Source: Cymbomonas tetramitiformis | Taxonomy: Eukaryota > Chlorophyta > Pyramimonadophyceae > Pyramimonadales > Pyramimonadaceae | Assembly (NCBI GenBank): GCA_001247695.2 | Contig: LGRX02027133.1 | Span: 17,072 to 81,071, forward strand | Direction: 5' to 3' | DNA: 64,000 nucleotides | Made by a program: the position numbers and the translations under genes | The notes under the pieces: generated by a model | Seen by the model: only the letters and a program-made list of their open reading frames with translations | What the model was told of the DNA's origin: nothing | The model's database searches: none | Part shown: in pieces, positions 60,001-64,000 of the stretch | How positions within the stretch are numbered: the first letter of the stretch is position 1 | Layout: each line of letters begins with the position of its first letter

Positions 60001-62256
60001 CCTTGGAAGAGCAGCGAGCCTGGCAACCCCACGTGGCGTGAGGGATGGGATCGACCTGATGGCGAGGGAGGAGAGGGTGGTCAAGGAGACTAGCGCAGCA
60101 AGGCTGTCATCCGAGATGTTGGGGTTGCCGTCGAGGACGAGGGAGGACAGTCGTGAGTGTCGAGCCAATCCAGAGAGCACCCCATCAGAGACACCCGAAG
60201 AGCCACCTCCATGCAGGTGCACCAGGGAGGGGAAAGCCGCAAGGGGCGCCAAGGCGTCGTCAGGCTCCCGCCTGCCCCGGGAGATGTCGAGCACTTCGAG
60301 GGTCGGGAGGCGAGCAAAGAAACAAACTCCTGGTGCCCGAATCCTGAAGCAGCCTTCCACGTTGAGGCGCACCAGGGACCGCATCCCGGAGATAGCCAAG
60401 GCGCCCTCGTCGGTCACTTCCTCGCACATCCCGATGTCGAGGGAGCAGATGCCTCTGAGCCTCGTGACCTCCACAATGCAGGCGTCTCGGAGGAGGGGGC
60501 AATCTCGCAGGGACAACGTGGAGAGGGCAGGGGGCCACACTCCGTCCAGAAGGCCACCGCCGGTCAGCCGCGGGCAGCTGCTCAGGTCCAAGGAGACAAG
60601 GCGCGGATGGCCCCGGAGAATGGCGTTGGCGCAAGCATCTGCTACGTCCGTTTGGCCAAGGTCCAAAGCAAGGAGGGAGGAGGCTGAGGTCCATCCTATT
60701 GGAGGGGTGGCAGCGTGGAGGTTCTGCCCTCGGAGTCCAAGGAAGGCGAGGTGTTGGAAGAGCGCGAGGGCAGGGAGTCCTCCACCAACAAGGTCTGAGC
60801 ACCCCAGAATGTCCAGGTGGGTGAGGTGCCGAAGTCCGGACAGTTCCATCATGTCCAACTCCGCGAGGTCGCAGGAACAGAGTTCCAGGGAGGTGGTGGA
60901 CGGAAAGGAGAGCGCCCTGCCTGGGTCAGTGGATTCTATGGAGCAGAGGGAGCGGATGAGGGGGGTGGCCACTTGGCGCAGGGCGGGGTGCACAGCTCTG
61001 AGGGTGGCCAGGGAGCCGCCTTCAAGAGGGAGCAAGCCCAGGAACAGGAGGTGCACGAGCCCCTCCAAGAGCATGCGCTTCCTATTCGTGTGCTCCCTCT
61101 CCGCAGTTTCAAGGGCTGTGATGTCCGCCAAATCTTCAGCCCAAGTGCGCTCGGTTTCTTCCAACCATTCGAGAACCGCCGGGTCTTCCTCTGCAAGCTC
61201 GAAGTGGAGATACGGCGAGGAAGCAACAGACTCAGGAGCGGAGGGGGAGGTGGCGGCCGTCGCAGATGATCCAGAGGCGGCGGTGGCATAGTGCGGAGTG
61301 GTGGGCGGAGGGTGGCGGTTGATGGGCTGCCAGAAGTGGGTGGTGTTACGTGGTTGGATGAGGGGCAGTGGTGGTGGGTGTCTGAAGGTGGACGGTGGAT
61401 GTTGGATGTTAAGCGGAGGGTGGGGGGTGGGGGGTAGCACGTGGTGGGTGGCGAGTGGAAGTGGGAGTGGGGCGGAGAAGGATTGTGGTGTTATGCTCGA
61501 TGGGGATGGGCGAGGTGGAAATGGAGGAGGCGGAGGGTGCTTTGGTGGAGAGTGGGGCGGAACCTGGAGCAAGGGGCGGGCAGCGGGTGGGGAAGGTGGT
61601 GCGGCGTCGTTGGAAAAGGAGTGGAAGGATGAAGCTGCCCATGAGACGGCGGAGTTGGGAGGGTGGGCATGGGAGTCGGTGGGCAATGGGTGGAGGAGAG
61701 TAGTGATAGGAAGATGGGTGGGGCCGAGTGGGGTCGGAGGGGGGAGGGGAAGTGAAGGCGAGGGAGGCGAAACGAGCGGTGGAGCGAAAGATGTTTCAGT
61801 GGAGACGGATGCGGTTGCAGTGGGGGCGGGAGGTGGGTGGGGCGGTGGCGGAGGATGTGGGAGAAACGGTTCACGTCGCACAGCTCCATCTCGTCCACCA
61901 AGTTCAAGATCTAGTACTAGTTCTCCAGAGGGTACTGGAAGGCCACCTAGGGGCAGCCCAGGTTGCGCGGAGGAAGGATCCTCCACTCGGCAGTCAACGG
62001 AGCCGTCGCCGTATAACGAATTCAACATAGTGAAATTCGGTTGTGTCACGGGGCAACAATCATCCCTGGGGCGTATGACGTGACCTATCCCCATGGCATC
62101 GTTTGAGGTTGATGAGACCGTCGAGCTACAGTGCCACTGACACGCGTTGTCGACCACGGCCTGTCGTGAGACGCATAGATTGCGGGAGGGTGCGTCCCGG
62201 ACGATCCAGGCTCCGTCCTTCAAGACCCGCAGAAACGTCCAAATAGCATCGGGCAC
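47734..62256 (-). CDS. Giant LINE polyprotein: LRR, ubiquitin-like, AP endonuclease, RT, RNase H, AP2, PHD-like, PrimPol, Ulp1 protease
   Basis: 4,840 codons without a stop. Residue numbers count from the GTG at 62,256; the first ATG is codon 55 (62,092-62,094). Order: Pro-rich start; LRRs 456-776; ubiquitin-like 796-879 ending RLRGG; endonuclease 936-1219; RT 1619-1960, YSDD at 1865; RNase H 2305-2560; CCHC 2731-2755; AP2-type modules 3182-3413; PHD-like finger 3441-3491; Ala/Thr/Pro linker; PrimPol 3895-4273; Ulp1 4366-4566; repetitive C-terminus. Endonuclease and RT would carry out target-primed reverse transcription, and RNase H would remove the RNA. The protease may process the chain and the primase may start second-strand synthesis; both are inference. 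All catalytic motifs that I can check are intact. The real start and C-terminus (inside a GGAGGC tract) are uncertain, and an undetected intron is possible. Confidence 0.88.
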   Translation of the reverse strand: MPDAIWTFLRVLKDGAWIVRDAPSRNLCVSRQAVVDNACQWHCSSTVSSTSNDAMGIGHVIRPRDDCCPVTQPNFTMLNSLYGDGSVDCRVEDPSSAQPGLPLGGLPVPSGELVLDLELGGRDGAVRREPFLPHPPPPPHPPPAPTATASVSTETSFAPPLVSPPSPSLPLPPPTPLGPTHLPITTLLHPLPTDSHAHPPNSAVSWAASSFHSFSNDAAPPSPPAARPLLQVPPHSPPKHPPPPPFPPRPSPSSITPQSFSAPLPLPLATHHVLPPTPHPPLNIQHPPSTFRHPPPLPLIQPRNTTHFWQPINRHPPPTTPHYATAASGSSATAATSPSAPESVASSPYLHFELAEEDPAVLEWLEETERTWAEDLADITALETAEREHTNRKRMLLEGLVHLLFLGLLPLEGGSLATLRAVHPALRQVATPLIRSLCSIESTDPGRALSFPSTTSLELCSCDLAELDMMELSGLRHLTHLDILGCSDLVGGGLPALALFQHLAFLGLRGQNLHAATPPIGWTSASSLLALDLGQTDVADACANAILRGHPRLVSLDLSSCPRLTGGGLLDGVWPPALSTLSLRDCPLLRDACIVEVTRLRGICSLDIGMCEEVTDEGALAISGMRSLVRLNVEGCFRIRAPGVCFFARLPTLEVLDISRGRREPDDALAPLAAFPSLVHLHGGGSSGVSDGVLSGLARHSRLSSLVLDGNPNISDDSLAALVSLTTLSSLAIRSIPSLTPRGVARLAALPRLESLDITFCSGLLAEPVVGDLEAALGTLHALRWLHPVDIAGRQMATLSLPLVQILVRHLDGSTFPVTVRPRWLVDKLRVAIFERTGVPPHLQSLSMHARLMQDGVSLAQLNVGHDSVVHMSARLRGGSPAKGHQFPGGAASSHLVTDAYNDDDIRRQFIEAAHCSALPALHLPPLPRIDLKVEGTFRGHDFSHKVGGATRIAAINLASQATSGLDSPQGRGCILGKYVHDLGVDVALCSEVGKMKEAQLGNFQDGLRQFNRRAVAALNPDTGSSTMIIFQDGNEATDVYRHKSGRLCFVTLQSAWTFVDETGDLKAEKRTIRVGAIYGITGGSTQELGAVNRDLEADLVRCTLLQLEEARLSGSLIAIGGDFNCVEDPAIDAVGDKYRRRERSLLSAVLADGLLDFHRLHRPMEVLFTRTGKTGGRARLDYILVGEDRRILPIASAFHKSEPLLSDHDSPLLDLLGAQVELEQPDRHCSFVRWRNFLSLGEAARASKKALAGFRQSVRDELFAPKRDDIGGSGDVHRDARCEGLPPGPPAEDPHGPPSVLEEEWDRWIGTLSQLRASGERTTAARDAIGNIVQAASDEVMRVIKSIGGGGVAPITSVSRAAPHSEFSHWTMVRWGAKQLLRVLKEWGASPGELAARKCWAYVENHGLVGILETRYTSAVRASGKSDTTGSFPRLSLPRLRTGELRSREAREWHSKIIAEVADLKTLTGRALARCAASETTNTAAARREMVNTHDVKGLIDGLGLKPKAPSGFVPTEHVREVGGETITVKPTTTEEILAAASDHFRRVFTKHPRLPLPSWIVPVVDGAGTRGVEIREDQIALQPEEVAAGERMLLGLLKTGSIDPEVAAALFSDFFCPMSPEEKALILKGGRKTPGMSNFKMAYLEYFPSIVTSLFVALIDTMTALRLVPAYLKRSMIVCISKAPKPGFRPLSLMEDLFKAVEVIFTSRLEGIRAKLPRGTLLPSHNVAYQANRGTSICHATFLMVLESSRVCKRQACIVIRDLRSWFDKMQREIAYASMLAKGIPPSVVNLIAETLSGMVTCVSTPYGISPEFARDGTLGFGQGTVFAPLGSIYGQDAPLVASAGRTHGYITEYGTQTNGVAYSDDDLSVTNGTPEATHELEQTSRNTLPPTGVELAIPKAHAILLNAKVGGLPPPPVVLHHFDHELGEPSSFHVPFVSPDKPIEFLGTLVRPDGKQNVQAPRYGRLIGLVVAKLLHHRYEWDEIRVVIRDWAVNTITFNPLGSQVDAPTLHRWCQSLCTPIFRSLGMPSNASQACIFASTGLAFRSPVAEMLVAYARELLVLLTEKDEACGRLIREGWRRALDHPEANTVVRFAVDTLAGYGFYITDSSHRFASRVMDELQRQWQQLERARALSRSPGGAAPRTCFGAAAMGSLDTRRFGMAKQFSRLGPLAVAISQGLKEIPPAEWHSLERWRRFLPALSVIGAPKRVVRAIKDAQERANSDWAWECAMAGVEMPPFLVEGSPVPIQSFEDWDGGQCGDDAIDQPSDAPIPPAMRVLETAMSRRRLGDGWAPSSAGGAPGGEICAATDGSFHRQAGRAGAGVVFCRPQVLRPRGSPHTPPQTDLDRVPSVTLRLSLPLPRWYGARPVSNHEAELWGALVCLACAPGCPGILALDNLGVLGFLREDSTALPARPRLRSDLIYARDRLARLAEDFRVRAGLRTTGPFASPSSNRPDATITPRPSASAPSSPPPLPGPQVTQAPPPPPASWREIIHRHPEHFNAPGFTEAWPDAVGPLSLLWIKSHQRMKPGVLPNWLLASANQEADSAAEDGTRLAESVIAQHGDTVFYPICTERFCLVHEGRLVMEDPGKYIRRALAEGATRAWTRLHIQGAAAAAIGDLWFNTLDPSLLKGAQAPPGLDVPGGLPVGSPRFEARVFRIWGCTEPTWASLVDTDPEVKRAAGLLLQGRRPRTVDCDVLGSDQAEEGGAQVMDVADEERGAPVATRAQLAECPLCGGGKATLRHICMHCTDPKVAGLRHKQWEFAECFLVRALRHGHARGTAIWLELAGNPCHPRHCAHPLRLAASGPCRSEEFPVLSALGWLVPTPSEHLLSSALPGEPGGREGAFDLGYRGLVPAAIIHATMDPMGAASLAKVPRAAGDRLASELTMGILVTAAGMVDAHTAQCRALVSGTLADALISEALAEAATPQGGPDAATHATCTRRERRAQKRDSTRLTPQAPPIKEETTGTASDCAPATRTPLSGDNDDVEAPLALSSNTRLSVVHASGRAPSAGHRVLSGQARSAATVVLPSPPNQDVPRPPRKSPGFQASFAALSDRSLDSAWAKWCVNSPTLADALVELRGARDDMPSLRPCDVSQALKLSGITFLRGDGAIMRPQPLDSIVQCGCFAVGHSPACASLCDACGGLAPSLGEPLHECALCGGDLGTEAMPLPDKCAPGASSTFYGVRRTADGRWVATLRGRHIGCFAIEREAAEAWDRALRREHQAGNLLKLQPNIELDGSTLGEGSTRKVDSIIRNGGGAVCGRPPPEWHPFIGVTRRAADEKNCERFYALHKKQKCHEGSFTEAWQAAKKYDEYVRLRGLEGDGINFTTPDGFVRAPPVRKGLLDSVYRGVHRKAKRGQGSGDWIPLVRTGPKNNKNADLPHRQTELAAAKEVDDFWIRHAKAQQRLPPEMRDAIPMPNLPGGRPWWTYEWRPADPKDLVRCAGCHKGVHAGTARGACRGLQPDHPRPGQLDGSWLCPRCLALHMAAALELSSRSSATEERPPEVEPYPVVPAVQPDHGGESGAGGDLRPASMPSPATPSLTNTIISGHAAPAPLGAAGTTHSGEPLTTAPAPVTDIATSAPAVTTETIAATSTPGPIAAALATTPGLDTTPALAPATTTSASGLAASATSGLAPASTAPRQGLLQIFLRCRPDASLHAGPAPPVPTSGTSLIAAGGTSLGPAPTSNALPACAAASTDATVADSARAIHADPFHALGAAPVRAPAAAPTPAPATTSVPTLAATSGPTLRSTPGPILATVSTPLAPATSEPLLDTIAEPARPAAPELRMAPALRPNTAPSVAVALLPARTTTSPECDATVPPEPVVTVTSEPDHAALPSRPPSLPIPGGRSWNLPQPLGATGGDPAGNVREARDDEPVAEWVPPPKVPGGTNRLHVAPYDGPDWAGVGWYRGTSQRQRAIHRMECYGFPCVLQLATDGNAMAGTTLPSFAAAADLIDRVRSSTPESCSLFELITGDSWAYWDVDVKIREWDASSRRLERCHAEALDRAMEAICEFLGEEYGISRPHRGDFSVTQACTPAKSSFHVLLRRRLGSAEGRLEFQRRLSRWASANPSRRLVGLDTAVYGRTQAFRAARCCKAPGRRNWLDPVADWGEGLNALTVSLLVTNVDPCAEILGSLEGALAAPPGAPPRVAVPALPRHLTPAPVPFSRSDEAGETHPSLQAACDIAAEAVRELPGHTGARCKGPEAAKVLPSGVVSVYFTGGAGRVCCARPETVHNNNNFLVWVGLTGTLRYACLNEGCRELVKPELSNAHGTVHTMTGTSAVTPTPEPPTPLAALGQNDPLAPSPEAGANPPGAPETPGQPLVDWPMWRALHSPGDPTEVVARARCAAANLDLTRAQLLCLREQEWLNDEVISLYLAVLQHRGLGLPGSHPRVHFFDALFHRHVVPTTDGAVDCAIVRQRVATRGRGFDRGYEAAKCKVFVMPVHFPNHWALAVLDLRSGIATYFDSMPCGAETPECLGHLCAVVRQMLVESGAEVEAREWTRATCTDAPRQIGPWDCGVFVLMGAERIAEDLPLDYSQDDVPAARMRITRAILDLGTTLTGAPPPVERGQRAGLTGNRPVPPPALVDLTAEEEPERMPGTEGPATATSPSPPSRPPPPRPCAPLEATPRPLAPAGRPTSTRPPPAAKRSRVEDAQGAASASGRPQTLPALPGVSSSPPLSAEENPYAAVLDDIFDAMMCEDWKAPAGRRRRLSPSPSPTCGPTLLRPAASASASASASASASASTSASASPPASPLPPPPPHLHPRLRPRLRLPHPPPSPLPSPASPPASPSLHTHPYAPFRFRPRPPVLFRPSPLGPPLRSAPPPSLLPPPT
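48560..49160 (-). other. Domain: Ulp1-type (C48) cysteine protease in the LINE polyprotein
   Basis: It starts with 'WLNDEVISLYLAVLQ', the substrate-groove helix typical of Ulp1/SENP. The catalytic set is visible: His4455 in 'NHWALAVLD', Asp4472 in 'YFDSM', the oxyanion Gln in 'PRQIG' and Cys4524 in 'PWDCGVFV'. Spacings of 17 (His-Asp) and about 69 (His-Cys) agree with the family. Known members cleave after Gly-Gly of SUMO or related modifiers. Confidence 0.88.
49440..50575 (-). other. Domain: archaeo-eukaryotic primase (PrimPol) in the LINE polyprotein
   Basis: Motif I is 'AYWDVDVK' (Asp3986 and Asp3988 at 50,293-50,301), motif II 'AKSSFHVLLRR' (S.H), motif III 'GLDTAVYGRTQAFRAA' (a conserved Asp, then Q.FR). 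A zinc-type end follows: 'CARPETVHNNNNFLVW' and 'RYACLNEGC'. This is the order in PrimPol-type and herpesvirus/large-virus primases, which make primers on DNA. Confidence 0.8.
51785..51935 (-). other. Domain: PHD-like zinc finger in the LINE polyprotein
   Basis: The pattern is 'VRCAGCHKGVHAG', another Cys, and 'GSWLCPRCLALH'. The W-x-C-P-x-C end and the C..C...H start are those of PHD fingers, which read histone tails, but one Cys pair is missing, so it may be a shortened version. Confidence 0.6.
52020..52712 (-). other. Domain: three AP2-type DNA-binding modules in the LINE polyprotein
   Basis: The first (52,560-52,712) is a clear AP2: 'FYGVRRTADGRWVATLRGRH' then 'GCFAIEREAAEAWDRA'. The second (52,265-52,440) starts 'HPFIGVTRRAADEKNCERF' and has 'EAWQAAKKYDEYVRLRG'. 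The third (52,020-52,205) starts 'YRGVHRKAKRGQGSGDWIP' and has 'LAAAKEVDDFWIRHAK'. The last two are diverged. AP2 domains bind GC-rich DNA sites in plant transcription factors and mobile nucleases. Confidence 0.72.
53995..54065 (-). other. Domain: CCHC finger after RNase H in the LINE polyprotein
   Basis: 'CPLCGGGKATLRHICMHC' gives CX2CX8HX4C, the C-terminal finger of many LINEs, which contacts RNA or target DNA. No restriction-like endonuclease follows it here. Confidence 0.75.
54580..55345 (-). other. Domain: RNase H in the LINE polyprotein
   Basis: The acidic residues are in 'CAATDGSFH', 'SNHEAELWGALV', 'ILALDNLGVL' and 'ANQEADSAAEDG'. 'LLWIKSHQ' supplies the usual strand before the last Asp. 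A Pro-rich insert of about 90 residues lies between the third and fourth motif. Confidence 0.85.
56380..57400 (-). other. Domain: reverse transcriptase in the LINE polyprotein
   Basis: Motifs in order: 'GRKTPGMSNFKMAYLEYF', 'KPGFRPLSLMEDLFK', motif A 'DLRSWFDKMQ', motif B 'GFGQGTVFAPLGS', motif C 'YSDDDLSV' (56,653-56,664) and 'EFLGTLVRPDG'. Both catalytic Asp are present; Ser replaces the common Ala in the (F/Y)ADD box. Confidence 0.92.
58600..59450 (-). other. Domain: AP-type endonuclease in the LINE polyprotein
   Basis: Motifs of the exonuclease-endonuclease-phosphatase fold: 'IAAINLAS' (Asn), 'LCSEVGK' (Glu), 'GAIYGITGG' (Tyr), 'GGDFNCVED', 'ARLDYILVG' and 'LLSDHDSPLLD' (Asp-His). All are complete. 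It would nick the target site to start reverse transcription. Confidence 0.9.
59620..59871 (-). other. Domain: ubiquitin-like domain ending in RLRGG in the LINE polyprotein
   Basis: About 84 residues with the pattern of ubiquitin: 'VQILVRHLDGSTFPVTVRP', 'VDKLRVAIFERTGVPPHLQS', 'LMQDGVSLAQLNVGHDSVVH' and 'ARLRGG', the last two Gly being residues 878-879 (59,620-59,625). The order beta-beta-helix and the conserved LRGG tail can be seen. Four to five Gly/Pro/Lys-rich residues follow at once. Confidence 0.8.
59930..60890 (-). other. Domain: leucine-rich repeats in the LINE polyprotein
   Basis: About eleven or twelve units of 24-27 residues with L..L.(L/I)..C..(L/V)....: examples are 'HLTHLDILGCSDLVGGG', 'LVSLDLSSCPRLTGGG' and 'LESLDITFCSGLL'. 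The Cys at the asparagine-ladder position makes them the Cys-containing type found in F-box/AMN1 proteins. Confidence 0.82.
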
Positions 62257-62754
62257 ACTCCTGTCTCCCCTATCCCGTGCGGGGGGGGGGCACAGCGTGT
62301 GTGTTGCCGCCTTCAGCTACGTTCTCAGGGGCAGAAATAATCTCTGCCCCGTCGCTCAGATGATATTTGAACCTTCCTGGCGCGCCACTTGCAAAGAGTG
62401 AGTGGAGGCCAGGAAGTAAACACTGGCGGCCGTAGTTCACCGCCAGAGAGTGGGAGGGGCCCGTGGGTTCGAAAGGGGGAATGTTGGGGGCTCGTGGGGG
62501 GTAAGAAGGGGGCTTGAGGGGTGGAAGTGGGAGGTGATGTGGGGGGGACAGCTCAAGGGGAGGAAGAGTGGTGCGGAGGGGTGGCGGCGGGAAGAAGGGG
62601 AGGGAGGGTGGTGAATGGCGGATAGGGGTGCCCCATAACCAGGGGTGCGGCCGCCGAGGCAGTGTGGGGGCGCAGCTGCAGCTGTGGCGCGGCAAGGTTG
62701 ACACGGCAGCGTGAGAGCCAAGGGAGCGTGGCCGCCAGGGACAAATGGTAGACG
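62257..62754. other. Upstream region of the giant LINE
   Basis: It holds a ten-base G run at 62,281-62,290 and purine-rich sequence (plus strand) at 62,440-62,640. It would be the 5' untranslated region or contain upstream coding sequence in a different frame. No gene recognised. Confidence 0.4.
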
Positions 62755-63800
62755 AATCAGAAAATGGCGGCAGCCAAGGGAGGACTTCCACGACGTGGCA
62801 GGGCTTCCACTGCGTCCTCCAGCCGGGCTCCCCACGTGTGTGACACAAACACCGTCGCACGCCCCACCTCGCTCGCCATCTCCGGCAGCTCCACGTACCG
62901 GCACCGGTGGAACCCCCCCGTGGCGGGCTTCACCACCAGCCCCACCACCTCCCATGTCGCCAGCCCTTTATGGTGAAATGCGCCGTAAAGGCCTTCAAGC
63001 CACCCGACCCGCACCCCACACCCCACCTGCTGCGCCTCCCGCTCTGCCCCCGGGGAGTTTCGCGCTCGCCCTCTGAAGTTTTCTACGCGCCCCACGTATC
63101 CCCCAATGGCAGCCCAATGTGCAGGCGTCCAGCCATCCTTGTCGCTGAGGTTCGAGCCCGCCCTCTGAAGTTCTCAAAGCGCCTCCACGTATCCCCCAAT
63201 GGCAGCCCAATGTGCAGGTGTCTGGCGGTCCTTGCCAGCATGGCAGAGGTTCGTGCCCGCCCCCTGAAGCATCCGCAGCACCTCCACTTTCCACCTCTGG
63301 CAGCCTAAGGTGTAGACGTCAGGCTGCACTGGGCAGCAAGGCTGAGGCCCGCGCCCGCCCCCTTGAAAGCATCCACACGACCCGCGAAGGCAGCCTCGTG
63401 TGCGGGTGTTCGTCCGTCCTTGTCAGCAAAATAAAGGTACTCTCCCGCCCCCCAAAGCATGCTCACCGCATCCACCCGTCCCCCGTTGGCAGCTTCGTGC
63501 GCAAGCGTCCGGCCGTCCCTATCAGCAAGTAGAAGTGCATGACCGCCATCTGAATCATCTAAAGCGCATCCACGTGCTCCCATCCGGCAGCCTTGTGTGC
63601 AGGCCTCCGGCCGTCCTTGTCGGCATGGCTGAGGTCCACGCCCGCCTCCTGAAGTTCCCTAAGCGCCTCCACGTGTCCCCAATGGCAGCCTCGAGCGGTG
63701 CTTTATGTGGATGGTGATCCGGAGTAGCAGGCACCGACTGAGTCATCATTTGGCGCAATGGCATGGAACTGAAGAGCGTCTGGCATTGTGGAAGCTCATG
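62755..63800 (-). pseudogene. Ankyrin-repeat gene with a C-terminal 'SHTWG' domain, broken
   Basis: In transcript order: 'DRDGRTLAHEAANGGRVDAV', 'ADKDGRTPAHEAAFAGRVDA', then after a frame change 'GKDRQTPAHWAAIGGYVEAL' followed by TGA, 'DKDGWTPAHWAAIGGYV' and another break. These are ankyrin repeats with stops and shifts. The last part, 'RYVELPEMASEVGRATVFVSHTWGARLEDAVEAL', matches a domain common in microalgal ankyrin proteins, where the F(V/I)SH step is reminiscent of TIR-like folds (quoted as two adjoining pieces, 62,800-62,905). It is cut short at about 62,770, near the presumed 5' end of the LINE, so the insertion may have broken the gene. Confidence 0.55.
63702..63729 (+). repeat. Direct repeat shared with the window edge
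   Basis: TATGTGGATGGTGATCCGGA is found here and again at about 63,975-63,997, some 270 bp on, preceded by similar bases. It may be the unit of a longer tandem repeat that leaves the window. Confidence 0.6.
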
Positions 63801-63839
63801 TGTCAGCCGTGTCAAGATGGTCATCATCATATTGGGCAC

Positions 63840-64000
63840 TACGCATAGGCGTTGGCGTCACTGAGCTTGGGCTAACAACCCCCAGGTCCATTAACGGAGT
63901 CCCATCTTCGTGAATGACTTAGTTGGGATCCGTAGCCGGCTGGCTCGACAGCCAAGTGCAGCCAGGTGCGGTGCTATATGTGGATGGTGATCCGGAGTGG
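63840..64000. other. Window edge, nothing recognised
   Basis: No coding signal; it contains the second copy of the 20-base direct repeat. Confidence 0.4.

Larger units (their letters stand above)
47277..62750 (-). mobile_element. Giant LINE (non-LTR retrotransposon), about 15.5 kb
   Basis: The 3' end is defined by the truncated copy at 45,204-45,525. The 5' end is not defined; it lies between the first coding bases (62,256) and the broken ankyrin gene (about 62,755). It contains one uninterrupted coding frame of about 14.5 kb. AP-type endonuclease, RT and RNase H in one frame and the lack of LTRs and integrase place it among LINEs. The intact frame suggests a recent insertion. I could not find a clear target duplication. 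Confidence 0.78.

Noticed and set aside
59747..61291. Plus-strand frame of 514 codons, Arg/Ser-rich
   Set aside because: It lies opposite the LRR region; the regular LRR pattern on the minus strand explains the sequence.

Overview
The window reads as nuclear DNA of a unicellular eukaryote, most likely a marine green (prasinophyte-type) alga. The evidence is spliced genes with GT-AG introns, a polycystin channel with a large algal-type ectodomain, FG-GAP/VCBS and ankyrin modules, plant-style Copia and CACTA elements, AP2 domains inside a retroelement and a virus-derived insertion. There is no bacterial operon logic. The lineage call is inference. More than half of the window is mobile DNA.

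Layout. 1-1.44 kb: end of a LINE-type ORF with a CCHC finger and restriction-like endonuclease. 1.45-3.6 kb: AT-richer viral-type fibre genes, one with an in-frame stop. 3.6-7.4 kb: repeats and one unrecognised ORF. 7.4-40 kb, minus strand: colinear exons of what looks like one very large polycystin (PKD2/TRPP-like) gene, from Pro/Thr-rich stalk through HYR-like modules and a coiled coil to six-helix channel exons and a cytosolic tail. Its introns hold a complete 11.2 kb CACTA/EnSpm DNA transposon (12,340-23,547, TIRs plus 3-bp target duplication), a 3.3 kb gag-only Copia element (26,473-29,785, two LTRs, 5-bp target duplication) and a 1.07 kb foldback (34,180-35,249). 40-45.2 kb: a decayed minus-strand Copia. 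45.2-45.5 kb: a 5'-truncated copy of the 3' end of the next element. 45.7-46.3 kb: an FG-GAP repeat exon. 47.3 to about 62.7 kb: an exceptionally large LINE with one open frame of about 4,840 codons. 62.75-63.8 kb: a broken ankyrin gene.

The standout is the giant LINE. In one uninterrupted polyprotein it carries leucine-rich repeats, a ubiquitin-like domain ending in RLRGG, an AP-type endonuclease, reverse transcriptase, RNase H, a CCHC finger, three AP2-type modules, a PHD-like finger, an archaeo-eukaryotic primase (PrimPol) and a Ulp1-type cysteine protease with a full catalytic set. This suggests a retrotransposon that may process itself at a ubiquitin-like junction and may prime its own second strand. 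Second is the CACTA element, whose ends and introns are filled with variants of one short palindrome, the layout expected for binding sites of its own second protein.

All calls come from reading the sequence. Exon limits were set by eye from splice consensus and are approximate unless stated.
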